A DNA stretch of 64,000 nt from Ornithinimicrobium pratense (lineage in GTDB: Bacteria; Actinomycetota; Actinomycetes; Actinomycetales; Dermatophilaceae): assembly GCF_008843165.1 (NCBI RefSeq), contig NZ_CP044427.1:2108001-2172000 (forward strand). The letters are read 5' to 3'. Position 1 is the stretch's first letter, and each line of letters starts with the position of its first letter. This document shows, piece after piece, positions 28,814 through 38,838 of the stretch. The notes under the pieces were generated by a model, which was not told the origin of the DNA, made no database searches, and was given only the letters and a program-made list of their open reading frames with translations. A program made the translations under genes and the position numbers.

Positions 28814-30727
28814 TCAGCGCCCGCGCAGCACCTGTTCCAGCGCGTCGAGCACCGACCGGTCCTCGATGGTGGACGGCACCATCGCCTCCTGGCCGTCGGC
28901 CAGCTGCCGCATCGTCTTGCGCAGGATCTTGCCCGAGCGGGTCTTGGGCAGGGCGTCGACGACGTCCACCTGGCGCAGCGCCGCGACGGCACCGACCTCG
29001 GCCCGGACCCGTTGGACCAGCTCAGCCTGCAGCTGTTCCCGGCCGGCGTCATCGAGCTCGATCCCAGCCTTGAGCACGACCAGCGCCCGCGGCACCTGCC
29101 CCTTGAGGGCGTCGCTGACCCCGATCACGGCGCACTCGGCGACCGAGGGGTGCCCGGCCAGCGCCTCCTCCAGCGAGCCGGTGGACAGGCGGTGCCCGGC
29201 CACGTTGAGGACATCGTCGGTGCGGCCCATGACGTAGACATAGCCGTCCTCGTCAACGAAGCCGCCGTCACCGGACAGGTAGTAGCCCTCGAAGGTCGAC
29301 AGGTAGGAGGAGACGTAGCGCTCGTCGTCCTGCCACAGCGTGGGCAGCGTGCCCGGGGGCAGGGGCAGCCGCAGGCAGATCGCACCCTCGGTGCCGGCCG
29401 GCACCGGCTCACCCTTCTCGTCCAGCACCTGCACGTCATATCCCGCCGTGGGCAGAGTCGGGCTGCCCGGTTTGATCTCGAAGGTCGCCCCGTCCGGACC
29501 GAGCGGGTTGATCGCGATCGGCCAGCCCGTCTCGGTCTGCCACCAGTTGTCGATCACCGGCACCCCCAGGTGCTCGGTCGCCCACCGCCAGGTGTCCGGG
29601 TCAAGGCGCTCACCCGCCAGGAAGAGCGCCCGCAGGGGGGCCAGGTCGTAGTCGCCGATGAGCTCCCCGCGCGGGTCCTGCTTCTTGATCGCCCGGATCG
29701 CGGTGGGCGCGGTGAACGCCGCCACCACGCCGTGCTCCTGGATCATCCGCCAGTAGACCCCGGCGTCGGGGGTTCCGACCGGCTTGCCCTCGAACAGGAT
29801 CGTGGTGGCGCCGGCCAGCAGCGGCGCGTAGACGATGTAGGAGTGGCCCACCACCCAGCCGACGTCCGAGCCGCACAGCCAGGTCTCACCCGGCTGCACG
29901 CCGTAGAGGTTGGTCATCGACCAGCGCAGAGCCACGGCGTAGCCAGCACTGTCGCGGACGATCCCCTTGGGCTTCCCGGTCGTGCCGGAGGTGTAGAGGA
30001 CGTAGAGGGGGTGGGTCGCCTCGACCGGCACCACCTCAGCGGGTGCGACGGCGTCGGGGTGCATGACCTGCTTCCAGTCCAGGTCGCGTTCGCCCAGCTC
30101 GGCGGTCAGCTGCTCGCGCTGCAGGACCACGCAGTGCTCCGGCTTGTGCGCCGAGCGCTCGATCGCCTCGTCCAGCATCGGCTTGTACGGCACCACCCGG
30201 CTGGGCTCGACGCCGCAGCTGGCGCAGACCACGACCCTGGGGGCCGCGTCCTCGATGCGGGCAGCCAGCTCGGCCGGGGCAAAGCCGCCGAAGACCACCG
30301 AGTGGACCGCGCCGATCCGAGCGCAGGCGAGCATGGCGATGACCGCCTCGGGCACCATCGGCATGTAGATGACCACCCGGTCGCCCTGGGTCACGCCCAG
30401 GTCACGCAGCACGCCGGCGAACCGCGCGACGAGGTCGAGCAGTTGTGCGTAGGTGTAGCGCGCCTTGCTGCCGGCGACGGGGCTGTCGTAGATGAGCGCG
30501 ACCTGGTCCGCGCGGCCGTGCACGACGTGCCGGTCGAGGGCGTTGTAGCAGACGTTGAGCCGTCCCCCGGTGAACCACCGGTAGAACGGTGGGTTCGTCT
30601 CGTCCAGCACCTGCGTCGGAGGGGTGATCCAGTCGATGAGGCCTGCCGCCTCCCCCCAGAACGCCCTCGGGTCGGCCAGCGACTGGGCCACGGTGTCGCG
30701 GTAGTTCTCCTGGGCGTCGGTGCTCAT
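28814..30727 (-). CDS. prpE: Propionyl-CoA synthetase-type acyl-CoA ligase
   Basis: A 637-residue ANL enzyme. The N-terminal FYRWFTGGRLNVCYNALDRH and the AMP-binding core YTSGTTGKPKG, DNWWQTETG and YYLSGDGGFVDEDGY are present, with the catalytic lysine in KTRSGKILRKTMRQ near the C-terminus. Length and N-terminal pattern fit PrpE better than Acs. It activates propionate (and probably acetate) to the CoA thioester. A shorter and a longer start are possible; ATG 30727 begins MSTDAQENYRD. It is divergent from the LOG gene. Its use alongside the glyoxylate genes elsewhere in the window is inference. Confidence 0.88.
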   Translation of the reverse strand: MSTDAQENYRDTVAQSLADPRAFWGEAAGLIDWITPPTQVLDETNPPFYRWFTGGRLNVCYNALDRHVVHGRADQVALIYDSPVAGSKARYTYAQLLDLVARFAGVLRDLGVTQGDRVVIYMPMVPEAVIAMLACARIGAVHSVVFGGFAPAELAARIEDAAPRVVVCASCGVEPSRVVPYKPMLDEAIERSAHKPEHCVVLQREQLTAELGERDLDWKQVMHPDAVAPAEVVPVEATHPLYVLYTSGTTGKPKGIVRDSAGYAVALRWSMTNLYGVQPGETWLCGSDVGWVVGHSYIVYAPLLAGATTILFEGKPVGTPDAGVYWRMIQEHGVVAAFTAPTAIRAIKKQDPRGELIGDYDLAPLRALFLAGERLDPDTWRWATEHLGVPVIDNWWQTETGWPIAINPLGPDGATFEIKPGSPTLPTAGYDVQVLDEKGEPVPAGTEGAICLRLPLPPGTLPTLWQDDERYVSSYLSTFEGYYLSGDGGFVDEDGYVYVMGRTDDVLNVAGHRLSTGSLEEALAGHPSVAECAVIGVSDALKGQVPRALVVLKAGIELDDAGREQLQAELVQRVRAEVGAVAALRQVDVVDALPKTRSGKILRKTMRQLADGQEAMVPSTIEDRSVLDALEQVLRGR

Positions 30728-30836
30728 GGCACCATCCAACACCCGGTCCCGACGCTGCGGAAGAGGGGTCCGGCCAAGCTCGCCGGACGGCAGCGCCGCA
30801 CATCGGGCGGGGACGCGGGTGATTAGGGTCGGCGGT

Positions 30837-32057
30837 ATGCCGCATGCTGAGCACCCCGTGTCCGCCCGCTCCTCCTGCGTTCCCGGCGGGTCTGCCCCCG
30901 AGCTCGGCCCGGAGGTCCGCTACCACCGGGTCGAGGCCACTGGCCCGGCCCCGGGCCGCGAGGTGGAGGACCGCACGACCTGGCGACGCCTGCTCGACTC
31001 CCCCGAACCGCTGCACAACCTGCGGCTGCAGGGCCTGGACCTGACCCGTGACAAGGAGCTGCTGCTGGCCAGGGCCGACCTCACCGACATCGTCGTCCTC
31101 GGCGGGGTGCTGGATCACGAGGTCGAGGACCATCTGCGTCGACACGGCGCGATCGTCTTCCCTGCCGCGCCGCAGGCCCCCGTCGACCCCTACCGGGCCC
31201 GGCTCTACACCGCCCAGGAGCTCTATCTCGGACTGGCCGAGGAGGGATATGCCGCCACCCCCGACGCCCGCGCCTACACCTGGTTCGAGGACGCGGCGAT
31301 CCAACACGACGCCTACGTGACCGTGCTGCGCGCGATCCACGACGACGCGATGTCCGACGCGTTGACCGCCACCGTGCAGGACCGACGGGTCGTGGGCGTC
31401 ATGGGCGGGCACGCGTTGCGCCGCGGGACCGACGAGTTCGCCGCGGCCGCGGTGCTGGGTCACCGGCTGGCCGAGGCCGGCTTCCTGGTCGCCACTGGCG
31501 GCGGCCCCGGGGCGATGGAGGCGGCCAACCTGGGCGCGTGGGCCCCGGACGAGGGCGTCCTCGAGGAGGCTCTGGCTGCCGTCGCAGAGGTCCCCGACTT
31601 CGCGCCGGACATCGCGGCCTGGGTGCAGCCCGTCCTGGAGCTGCGCACGGGTGAGGGCCGACCGGCCGGACCTCGCCGGGCACGCAGCCTGGGCATCCCG
31701 ACCTGGTACTACGGTCACGAGCCGCCCAACGCCTTCGCCCAGCTGGTCGCCAAGTTCTTCTCCAACGCGCTACGCGAAGACCTGCTGCTCGCACACTCGC
31801 GGGACGGGCTGGTGGTGCTCCCCGGCGCGGCCGGCACGGTGCAGGAGGTCTTCCAGATGGCCACCCGGCTCTACTACGAGGTGGACTCCGCCACGGGGCA
31901 GCCCCTGGCACCGATGGTCCTTGTCGGCCGCGAGCACTGGACGGAGCGGTTGCCGGTCTGGCCGCTGCTGCAGGCACTGGGGCAGGGACGCCGGATGGCC
32001 GGAGCGCTGCACCTGGTCGACACCGTCGACGAGGCGGCCGCGCTTCTGGGGTGCTAG
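30837..32057 (+). CDS. LOG-family nucleotide-binding protein (PpnN-like)
   Basis: A 406-residue protein. The Rossmann-like LOG core contains TGGGPGAMEAAN and PGAAGTVQEVF, equivalents of the PGGxGTxxE signature of cytokinin-activating phosphoribohydrolases and nucleotide 5-monophosphate nucleosidases. The long N-terminal part (about 170 residues) resembles PpnN-type enzymes more than the short LOG proteins. Probable reaction is hydrolysis of nucleoside monophosphates to base and ribose 5-phosphate. The ATG start lies inside a copy of GGTATGCC. Confidence 0.8.
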   Translation: MPHAEHPVSARSSCVPGGSAPELGPEVRYHRVEATGPAPGREVEDRTTWRRLLDSPEPLHNLRLQGLDLTRDKELLLARADLTDIVVLGGVLDHEVEDHLRRHGAIVFPAAPQAPVDPYRARLYTAQELYLGLAEEGYAATPDARAYTWFEDAAIQHDAYVTVLRAIHDDAMSDALTATVQDRRVVGVMGGHALRRGTDEFAAAAVLGHRLAEAGFLVATGGGPGAMEAANLGAWAPDEGVLEEALAAVAEVPDFAPDIAAWVQPVLELRTGEGRPAGPRRARSLGIPTWYYGHEPPNAFAQLVAKFFSNALREDLLLAHSRDGLVVLPGAAGTVQEVFQMATRLYYEVDSATGQPLAPMVLVGREHWTERLPVWPLLQALGQGRRMAGALHLVDTVDEAAALLGC

Positions 32058-32075
32058 CGGACGCCACCTGTCCGC
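32057..32075 (+). terminator. Weak hairpin at the LOG gene stop
   Basis: GCGGAC and GTCCGC form a six-base stem around a seven-base loop immediately at the stop codon of the LOG gene. There is no T-run, so termination is only a possibility. Confidence 0.25.
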
Positions 32076-32164
32076 GACTCTTCGTCAGCGGGCAGACACC
32101 GAGCCGGGGGCGGCACTAGCGTCGGTGGGGACCACCAGGCCGTACCCCCCTCCCAGGAGACACC

Positions 32165-32749
32165 ATGAGCACCGACGCGGCGAGCACCGAACGCACCGGA
32201 CCACCTGCGTGGGAGCCGCCGCTGGCCGGCACGGACACCGAGCACGTCTTCGCGACGCTTGAGCGTCTGCGCGCAACCTTCCGGTGGAAGGCGGACGGTC
32301 TGGATCTCGACCAGCTGCGGGCCAGAGCCGTGCCGACCTCCGAGCTGACCGTGGGTGGCCTGCTCAAGCACCTGGCCGTGTGCGAGGACGACGTCTTCTG
32401 CTGGCGGACCTCGGGCCGGCCGCCCGTCACCTGGCTGTCGGTGCCGGAGGACGAGGTCGAGCGCTGGCAGTTCACCGTGGGCCCGGACGAGAGCGCCGAG
32501 CAGGTCTACCAATTATGGGCCGCGGCCGTCGGCCGGTCACGGACCCGGCAGCAGGAACTCGTGGCCGAGGGCGGTCTGGACCGGCCCGGTCACCTCGAGT
32601 TCGACGGGGTGCGGCCCAGCATCCGGCGCCACCTGCACGACCTCATCGAGGAGTACGGCCGGCACACCGGCCACATGGACCTGCTGCGCGAGGCCATCGA
32701 CGGTCACGTGGGCGAGGACCCGCCGTCGGACTGGCCGATGCTGCCCTGA
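32165..32749 (+). CDS. DinB/DUF664 family protein
   Basis: A 194-residue four-helix-bundle protein. TLERLRATFRWKADGLDLDQL, TVGGLLKHLAVCEDD and the C-terminal LHDLIEEYGRHTGHMDLLREAIDG match the DinB_2/DUF664 group; His residues in KHLAV, YGRHTGH are the likely metal ligands. Several actinobacterial members are mycothiol-dependent transferases; the substrate is unknown here. The start is preceded by AGGAGA. It converges on the lipoprotein gene at 32774. Confidence 0.82.
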   Translation: MSTDAASTERTGPPAWEPPLAGTDTEHVFATLERLRATFRWKADGLDLDQLRARAVPTSELTVGGLLKHLAVCEDDVFCWRTSGRPPVTWLSVPEDEVERWQFTVGPDESAEQVYQLWAAAVGRSRTRQQELVAEGGLDRPGHLEFDGVRPSIRRHLHDLIEEYGRHTGHMDLLREAIDGHVGEDPPSDWPMLP

Positions 32750-32773
32750 CGCTGGCAGCGGCCGATCACCGTG

Positions 32774-33298
32774 TCACCTCTGCGGCACCTCGCAGAACGG
32801 GTGAGAACCGGCCCCCTCGTCGGCGAGCTCGGCAAAACCCTCCTCGTCCACCCAGCCGTGGCCCTCCGCATACCACTCGCCCGGGTGGTCCCCCGACTCG
32901 GCGAGGGAACCCAGCGACCACAGGTGACTTCCGAGGACACCCCCGTCGTCGTCCCGGACCTGAACCCGGACCGTGCCCTCCGGCGGCCAGTCCGGCGCCG
33001 GGGCGTCGGCGACGAAACCGCTGGGGGGATCGCCGACCACGAAGGTCTCCAACGACGATGATCCCTCCTGGGCGGTCATCGTCCAGGTGTGCTCGGCGTC
33101 CGCACCGGACTTGCCTGGCACCTCGACGGTGACCTGACCAACGCCGGGGCACTGCGTCCCGGCCCAGTACTCCAGCTGCTCCCCGGCCATCCGCAGACCG
33201 GCCACGACCATGGGCTCGGCAGGGCTGCTCCAGCAGCCCGCCAGCAGACCGGCCGACAGTACCGCTGCGGTGGTGACGCCCAGCCTGGTCAGGGACAT
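32774..33298 (-). CDS. Small lipoprotein, possible partner or immunity protein of the upstream effector
   Basis: A 174-residue protein with a hydrophobic N-terminus and lipobox (LLAGC at about residues 18-22), so it should be anchored on the outer face of the cytoplasmic membrane. The mature part is beta-rich with no recognised domain. Its start lies inside the preceding metallopeptidase-domain gene (10-base overlap), so the two are translated together. A membrane-exposed partner directly after a putative exported effector is the usual place for an immunity lipoprotein; this role is inference from context only. Confidence 0.6.
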   Translation of the reverse strand: MSLTRLGVTTAAVLSAGLLAGCWSSPAEPMVVAGLRMAGEQLEYWAGTQCPGVGQVTVEVPGKSGADAEHTWTMTAQEGSSSLETFVVGDPPSGFVADAPAPDWPPEGTVRVQVRDDDGGVLGSHLWSLGSLAESGDHPGEWYAEGHGWVDEEGFAELADEGAGSHPFCEVPQR

Positions 33299-34740
33299 GA
33301 GTAGTTCCCGTCCTCGAGGCCCGCCTCGATCTCGAAGGGGTGCTTGCACATGTCGCCTCCGAACCGGACTGCCCAGAATCCATACTTGGCTATGAACAGC
33401 GCGTGGCCCTCGCGTGCCCACTGCTGTCCATGCACCGCTTCGTGCCGCAGGATGTCGGCCAGCGGGTGACCGTCCTCCCGCCTGCTGAGCGAACCAATCT
33501 CGATGATGTCCCGCAACCTTTGGCCCGGATCCTCGTCCTCCTGATTGATCATGAAGATCTCCCCCCACATGGTGCCGCCGGAGTGGGCGAACAGATCCGT
33601 CGAGGTGACCAGCCGCGAACTGTCGCCCACAGCCATGAAGATGCCCTCCGGGGTCGCCGCCAGCGCACCCCCGTCATTGAGCACGAGGCGGATGTCACCC
33701 TGGCCGAGGAGGGTGTCGAAGGTCCACGAGTTCGCATCCCGGCGCCAGGCGTTGGTCGACGGTTCTCGACCGTCGAGCAGCTCGGTGAGCTCGGCGATCC
33801 GCCGGGCGTCATCGGCATGGTCGAGCCCGAACTGGAAGAAGGCACGACCCTCGGGATCCCGGATGACCTCCAGCTCCATGAGGAGGTCGAAGGTGTCGTC
33901 CTGGACCCCTTCCTGCTGGGCCAGGGCCACCAGGTCCCGCCCCTGGACGTTGCCGATCCACTCCCGCAGGTAGGCCGTCGGGGGCGCGGTGAGCACACCG
34001 GCCTCCACGAGGTCGTGATAGCCGGTGACCATCTCCCGGGCCTCGCTGGTGGGGGCGGCGAGGCTGGGGTGCAGGTCCTCGGTGTCGTTGAGGAAGTCGG
34101 CCAGGGCGACCGCCCCGGCCCCGTCCCCCGTCCAGATGAACTCGGAGAGCTGCTCCGCGTAGCCGTCCGGGAGCCGGTCGGCACGGGCCGCCGTCTGCAA
34201 CGCCGTCCGCAAGCTGGTGATGATCACCCCGTGTCGCCGGGCGTAGTCGATCTCCGCCTGGCCCGGGCGCTGGACGCTGAAGTCCACGCTCTCCAGATAG
34301 GTGGCGAGCTCCTCCGGGGACAGCTCGGCCAGGAGCGCCTCGGCGAAGTAGGGGTCCGAGGCGTTCTCGGCGAGCCTTTCGACCAGGCCCTCCGTGTGCG
34401 GCCCCTCCCGCAGCTCCTCGGCCAGCTCGCGGGCCAGCAGCCGGGCCTCCTCCGGTGTCAGGTCCGAGAGCAGCGACTCGTCGATCTCGACCATGAGCGA
34501 GGCGCCCGGACTGCTCGCCGCGACCTGCTCGGCGAGCGCCAGCCGTCGCCGCAGGTCCGGACCCTGCTCCTCCAACCAGGTGGCTGCCGACAGCATGGGG
34601 GTGGCCACGGAGGCCGAGGCGGAGGCCTGGCTGAGCAGCCCGGTGAGGGTCTGATGATTGGTGAACGCGGACGTCATGGTCCCGTCCACGTCGGAGATCA
34701 ACCGGCGCATGGCGGGGATGTCGATCTGCACCAGCCCCAT
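33289..34740 (-). CDS. Putative exported effector with C-terminal HExxH metallopeptidase-like domain
   Basis: A 483-residue protein. The N-terminal 120 residues are helical (IPAMRRLISDVDGTMTSAF and onward) like the LXG/WXG-type secretion heads. A long helical middle is unassigned. Residues about 425-483 contain HEAVH at 433-437 and a downstream HPFEIEA (Glu470 or Glu472), the ligand spacing of DUF4157-like zinc peptidase domains found at the C-terminus of polymorphic toxins. GGTMWGEIFMIN just before it resembles the first strand of that domain. There is no signal peptide. It begins on the last base of the small WXG-like gene and overlaps the following lipoprotein gene. Confidence 0.65.
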   Translation of the reverse strand: MGLVQIDIPAMRRLISDVDGTMTSAFTNHQTLTGLLSQASASASVATPMLSAATWLEEQGPDLRRRLALAEQVAASSPGASLMVEIDESLLSDLTPEEARLLARELAEELREGPHTEGLVERLAENASDPYFAEALLAELSPEELATYLESVDFSVQRPGQAEIDYARRHGVIITSLRTALQTAARADRLPDGYAEQLSEFIWTGDGAGAVALADFLNDTEDLHPSLAAPTSEAREMVTGYHDLVEAGVLTAPPTAYLREWIGNVQGRDLVALAQQEGVQDDTFDLLMELEVIRDPEGRAFFQFGLDHADDARRIAELTELLDGREPSTNAWRRDANSWTFDTLLGQGDIRLVLNDGGALAATPEGIFMAVGDSSRLVTSTDLFAHSGGTMWGEIFMINQEDEDPGQRLRDIIEIGSLSRREDGHPLADILRHEAVHGQQWAREGHALFIAKYGFWAVRFGGDMCKHPFEIEAGLEDGNYSCP

Positions 34741-35015
34741 CAGATCGGCCCGTTCGCCGGGATCCGGGCAGGCGTCGAGGCCCACTCGGCCTCGATCGCG
34801 GCCACCGTGCCGCTTGCCGCTCTCTGGATGTCTTGCCGCGCCAGGGTGATCCCTTCTTCGAAGGTGCGCGCGGTGCTCGACACCCACGCGCCGCCCTCGA
34901 GCGCCGATCGGGCGGCCTCCAGCACGGTCGCGACCGCAGACTCCACCTCGCCCGCCCGGTCGGCCAACGCGCGCAGCTCCGCCTTGCGCGGATTGACGAT
35001 CTCCGGACCGGACAT
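34740..35015 (-). CDS. Small WXG100-like helical protein
   Basis: A 91-residue helical protein with a central GGAW turn (residues 41-44) between two helices, as in divergent WXG100 proteins, but without a strict WXG. ATG 35015 is preferred over a GTG nine bases upstream because GGAGGAG lies eight bases before it. The stop and the next gene start share a base (TGATG). It is likely the partner or targeting subunit for the following effector-like protein. Confidence 0.6.
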   Translation of the reverse strand: MSGPEIVNPRKAELRALADRAGEVESAVATVLEAARSALEGGAWVSSTARTFEEGITLARQDIQRAASGTVAAIEAEWASTPARIPANGPI

Positions 35016-35078
35016 GGTGGTCACTCCTCCCCCTCAGGTGTCCGTCAGGCTAGCGGCTCATGCTCCGAGGAGCCAACG

Positions 35079-36311
35079 TCACACGGTCGCCGCGAGCTGA
35101 CCGCAGGCGCCGTCGATCTCCGAGCCTCGGGTGTCGCGGACGGTCGTGGGTATGCCGTGCGCGAGCAGCCGCTCGACGAACTGCTGCTCCACGCCGCGCC
35201 TCGAGGCCGTCCACTTCGACCCCGGCGTGGGGTTGAGCGGGATCGGGTTGACGTGCACCCAGCCCCGGCCGCGGGCGTTGAGCTTCTCCCCCAGCAGGTC
35301 GGCCCGCCAGGCGTGGTCGTTGATGTCCCGGATGAGGGCGTACTCGATGGACACGCGCCGACCGGTGGTGTCGAAGTAGCGGCGCGCGGCGTCCAGCGCC
35401 TCGTCGACCTTCCACCGGGTGTTGATCGGCACCAACTCATCGCGCAGCTCGTCGTCGGGGGCGTGCAGGGACAGCGCCAGGGTGACCGGGACGCCCTCCT
35501 GACCCAGCTTGTCGATCGCCGGGACCAGCCCGACGGTGGACATCGTCACGCCGCGCGCCGACATGCCCAGGCCCTCAGGCGAGGGATCGACCAGGCGGCG
35601 GATAGCGCCGATGGCCGCCTTGTAGTTGGCCAGCGCCTCACCCATCCCCATGAAGACCACGTTGGAGACCCGAAGGGCCTCGCGGGCGTCACCCGCGCCG
35701 TCCAGCTGCCCGTCCTGCTGCTCGGGAGGGGCGCCCAGCTCCCCTGCCGGGTCCGTGTCCTCGCCGGGCGCGGCGGCCAGGTCACCGTGCCGCAGCGCCC
35801 GGGCGGCGGCGACGACCTGCTCGACGATCTCGGCGGTGGACAGGTTGCGGGTCAGCCCAGCCTGGCCGGTCGCGCAGAAGGGGCAGTTCATCCCGCAGCC
35901 GGCCTGGCTGGAGATGCACATCGTCACCCGGCCGGGGTAGCGCATCAGCACCGACTCCACCATCGCGCCGTCGTGCAGCCGGTGCACCTGCTTCAGGGTG
36001 GCCCCGTCGTCCGCGGTCAGGGTGCGTACCGGGGTCAGCAGGCTGGGCAGCAGCCCGGAGACCAGCTCCTCGCGCCCGGCCTTGGGCAGGTCGGTCATCT
36101 GGGCGGGGTCAGAGACGAGGCGCTCGAAGTAGTGCCGGCTGACCTGGTCGGCCCGGAAGCCGGGGATGCCCAGCTCCTGGGCCCAGGCCTTGCGTCCGGC
36201 GAGGTCCAGGTCGGCCAGGTGCTGGGGCGCCTTGCCCCGCCGGGGCGCGGTGAAAGTCAGCGCGCCGGGCGCGGGACGGGCGCTGCTGGGGGTCGGCAGG
36301 TCGGTAGTCAT
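35079..36311 (-). CDS. rlmN: 23S rRNA (adenine-2503-C2)-methyltransferase
   Basis: A 410-residue radical-SAM enzyme. The 4Fe-4S motif is CGMNCPFC, preceded by [10 protein letters not shown], and the methyl-carrier cysteine lies near the C-terminus (DGACGQL). It methylates A2503 of 23S rRNA and A37 of some tRNAs. Between the helix ending AAARAL and the strand NVVFMGMGE there is an acidic, Pro/Gly/Gln-rich insert of about 35 residues, longer than in most homologues. It follows cdsA by about 15 bases and is the last gene of the frr-cdsA-rlmN run. It carries one 12-mer copy at 35149. Confidence 0.95.
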   Translation of the reverse strand: MTTDLPTPSSARPAPGALTFTAPRRGKAPQHLADLDLAGRKAWAQELGIPGFRADQVSRHYFERLVSDPAQMTDLPKAGREELVSGLLPSLLTPVRTLTADDGATLKQVHRLHDGAMVESVLMRYPGRVTMCISSQAGCGMNCPFCATGQAGLTRNLSTAEIVEQVVAAARALRHGDLAAAPGEDTDPAGELGAPPEQQDGQLDGAGDAREALRVSNVVFMGMGEALANYKAAIGAIRRLVDPSPEGLGMSARGVTMSTVGLVPAIDKLGQEGVPVTLALSLHAPDDELRDELVPINTRWKVDEALDAARRYFDTTGRRVSIEYALIRDINDHAWRADLLGEKLNARGRGWVHVNPIPLNPTPGSKWTASRRGVEQQFVERLLAHGIPTTVRDTRGSEIDGACGQLAATV

Positions 36312-36325
36312 CACCGCCCATTCTC

Positions 36326-37237
36326 TCAGACCAGCACGTGCAGCAGTGCCCAGCAGACGGTGGCGGTGATGAGCAGGGAGTCCAGCCGGTCCATGATCCC
36401 GCCGTGGCCGGGCAGCAGGCTGCCCATGTCCTTGATGCCCAGGTCGCGCTTGATCGCCGACTCCGACAAGTCACCGATGGTGGCGAAGACGGCGGCGAAC
36501 GCCCCCACGCTCAACCCGGCCCACCAGGCACCGTCCAGCAGCAGCACGACGCAGACGGCGCCGACCACCGCGCTGGTGCCCACGGACCCGGCGAAACCCT
36601 CCCAGGACTTCTTCGGCGACAACGACGGCGCCATGGGGGTCCGGCCCTTGAACACCCCCACGGCATACCCGCCGGTGTCGGAGGCGACGGTGACCAGGAT
36701 GAAGGTGACGATGCGCCCGACGCCGTCGGGTTCGGCGAGCATGAGCGAGGTGATCGCCGCGAGCAGGGGCACGTAGGCGATGATGAAGACTCCGCCGGCG
36801 ATGTCGCGCACAGCACCTTCGGGCGGGCCGACCGCGCGCCACACCAGCACCAGCGCAGCTGCCGTCACGAAGCCTAGGCCAAGCGCGTCCGCACCGCCCC
36901 AGAACGCGAGCGGCACCAGCGCCACCGACAGCAGCAGCGGCGGCAGGGGCGGGTGCACACGGCCGTTGCGGATCGCGGCGGCCAGTTCCCAGACCCCGAT
37001 GAGGGAGGCGGCGGTCACCACCAGGACAAAGGCCGGCTTCCAGAAGACCAGGCTGGCCCCGATGAGGAGCAGCAGCACCACCGCGACTCCGATCGCCGCC
37101 GGCAGGTTGCGCCCGGCACGGGGGGTTCGGGCGGGGGGTGGGTCGGCGGCCACGGTGGCCGGACTGGAGACCGCGGGGGCAGGACGGGAGGCCGGTGGCA
37201 CGTGCGCCACCGGCCCCTGGGTCTGGTCGTCCGTCAT
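36326..37237 (-). CDS. cdsA: Phosphatidate cytidylyltransferase
   Basis: A 303-residue polytopic protein with about eight membrane segments after a Pro/Ala-rich cytoplasmic N-terminus. The C-terminal CTP-transferase signature [20 protein letters not shown] followed by [15 protein letters not shown] is complete. It makes CDP-diacylglycerol for all phospholipids. It starts about 30 bases after frr ends and continues into rlmN, the conserved frr-cdsA-rlmN order. Confidence 0.95.
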   Translation of the reverse strand: MTDDQTQGPVAHVPPASRPAPAVSSPATVAADPPPARTPRAGRNLPAAIGVAVVLLLLIGASLVFWKPAFVLVVTAASLIGVWELAAAIRNGRVHPPLPPLLLSVALVPLAFWGGADALGLGFVTAAALVLVWRAVGPPEGAVRDIAGGVFIIAYVPLLAAITSLMLAEPDGVGRIVTFILVTVASDTGGYAVGVFKGRTPMAPSLSPKKSWEGFAGSVGTSAVVGAVCVVLLLDGAWWAGLSVGAFAAVFATIGDLSESAIKRDLGIKDMGSLLPGHGGIMDRLDSLLITATVCWALLHVLV

Positions 37238-37267
37238 GCCCGGACCCTCGCCACCGGGAGGAGCTGC

Positions 37268-37834
37268 TCAGACCTCGAGCAGCTCGGTCTCCTTGCTCTT
37301 GAGGATCTCATCGATCGTGTCCACGCGGCTCTTGGTCAGCGCCTCGAGCTCCTTCTCCGCGCGGGTGCCCTCGTCCTCGCCGATCTCGCCGTCCTTGACC
37401 GCCTTGTCGATCTGGTCCTTGGCGTGCCGGCGCACGTGCCGCACCGAGATCTTGGCGTCCTCCCCCTTGCTGTGTGCGAGCTTGATGTACTCCCTGCGCC
37501 GTTCCTCGGTCAGCTGCGGCATCACGATCCGGATCGCGTTGCCGTCATTGCTGGGGTTGGCACCCAGGTCGGAGTCGCGCAGCGTCTTCTCGATCTCGCG
37601 CAGCGAGCCCTTGTCGTAGGGCGTGATGAGCAGGGTGCGCGCGTCCTGGACGGTGAAGCTGGCCAGTTGCTGCAGCGGGGTGGCCGCACCGTAATAGTCG
37701 ACCTCGAGCCTGCTGAACATGCCGGGGTGGGCGCGGCCGGTGCGGATCGAGGACATGTCGTCGCGCGCCACCTCCAGCGCCTTGTCCATCTTCTCCTCGG
37801 CCTCCATGAGGGCCATCTCGACGACCTCGGACAT
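37268..37834 (-). CDS. frr: Ribosome recycling factor
   Basis: A 188-residue protein matching RRF over its whole length: the three-helix bundle segments ([20 protein letters not shown] and [20 protein letters not shown]) around the small beta domain ([16 protein letters not shown]). It splits post-termination ribosomes with EF-G. The ATG at 37834 has AAGGAG upstream. It lies about 115 bases downstream of pyrH. Confidence 0.97.
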   Translation of the reverse strand: MSEVVEMALMEAEEKMDKALEVARDDMSSIRTGRAHPGMFSRLEVDYYGAATPLQQLASFTVQDARTLLITPYDKGSLREIEKTLRDSDLGANPSNDGNAIRIVMPQLTEERRREYIKLAHSKGEDAKISVRHVRRHAKDQIDKAVKDGEIGEDEGTRAEKELEALTKSRVDTIDEILKSKETELLEV

Positions 37835-37948
37835 GGGTGGTGCTCCTTCGTGGGTATGCGGTCCTGCAGGGTCTGCGTGCTGGGCGCCGGTCGAGACCGG
37901 TGGTGGGTCCGTGTCGCCCGCCGGGTCTGCGTCCTGGACGCCGGCTGA

Positions 37949-38728
37949 TCAGTTGGCGGTGACCAACGTTCCGATCTTCTCACCCTTGATCGCCTGGGTG
38001 ATCGAGTCCTCGCCGTCGATGCCGAAGACCAGCATGGGCAGTTCGTTGTCCATGCACAGGCTGAAGGCCGCGGCGTCCACCACGCGCAGATTGCTGGTCA
38101 GCGCCTCGCTGAAGGTGAGCTTGTCGAGCTTCACCGCCTGCGGGTCGGTGCGCGGGTCGCCGGTGTACACACCATCCACCCCGTGCTTGCTCATCAGGAC
38201 CGCATTGCACTTGATCTCCAGGGCACGCTGGGCCGAGACGGTGTCGGTGGAGAAGTACGGCATACCGGCGCCGGCGCCGAAGATGACCACTCTCCCCTTC
38301 TCCAGGTGCCGGATCGCCTTGCGCGGGATGTAGGGCTCGGCGACCTGACCCATGGTGATAGCGGTCTGGACGCGGGTGTCCACGCCCTCCTTCTCCAGGA
38401 AGTCCTGCAACGCCAGGCAGTTCATCACGGTGCCCAGCATGCCCATGTAGTCGGCGCGCGAGCGCTCCATGCCCCGCTGCTGCAGCTGGGCGCCGCGGAA
38501 GAAATTGCCGCCGCCCATGACGACAGCCACCTGGACCCCTTCCCGGTGCGCCTGGGCGATCTGGTGGGCAATCCCCTTGACGACGTCCGGGTCCACCCCC
38601 ACCTTGCCACCGCCGAAGGCCTCACCCGACAGCTTGAGCAGCACCCGGCGCCGGGAGTGCGGCGTGTCCTTGGCCGGGGGTGAGGTCGGGGAGTGCAGGG
38701 CGGCGGGCGCGGGCGCGGTCGAGGTCAT
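37949..38728 (-). CDS. pyrH: Uridylate kinase
   Basis: A 259-residue UMP kinase of the amino-acid-kinase fold. [26 protein letters not shown] and [20 protein letters not shown] are present, as is the [13 protein letters not shown] loop. It converts UMP to UDP. An N-terminal extension of about 30 Ala/Pro/Ser residues precedes the core; the ATG at 38728 includes it, though translation could begin nearer the core. A strong hairpin separates it from tsf. Confidence 0.95.
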   Translation of the reverse strand: MTSTAPAPAALHSPTSPPAKDTPHSRRRVLLKLSGEAFGGGKVGVDPDVVKGIAHQIAQAHREGVQVAVVMGGGNFFRGAQLQQRGMERSRADYMGMLGTVMNCLALQDFLEKEGVDTRVQTAITMGQVAEPYIPRKAIRHLEKGRVVIFGAGAGMPYFSTDTVSAQRALEIKCNAVLMSKHGVDGVYTGDPRTDPQAVKLDKLTFSEALTSNLRVVDAAAFSLCMDNELPMLVFGIDGEDSITQAIKGEKIGTLVTAN

Positions 38729-38838
38729 GCTGGGGGCCTCCAGGTGGGGGTGCGGTCCTTCGATCCTGCCACACACCGCGCCGCGGACGGTCATCGCAGG
38801 ACCGCTCGGGTGCGGGGTCGGGACCGCCCACCGGCATG

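Noticed and set aside
34833..36776. Long plus-strand frame opposite rlmN and cdsA
   Set aside because: Shadow of two well-supported genes; no recognisable motif and no ribosome binding site.
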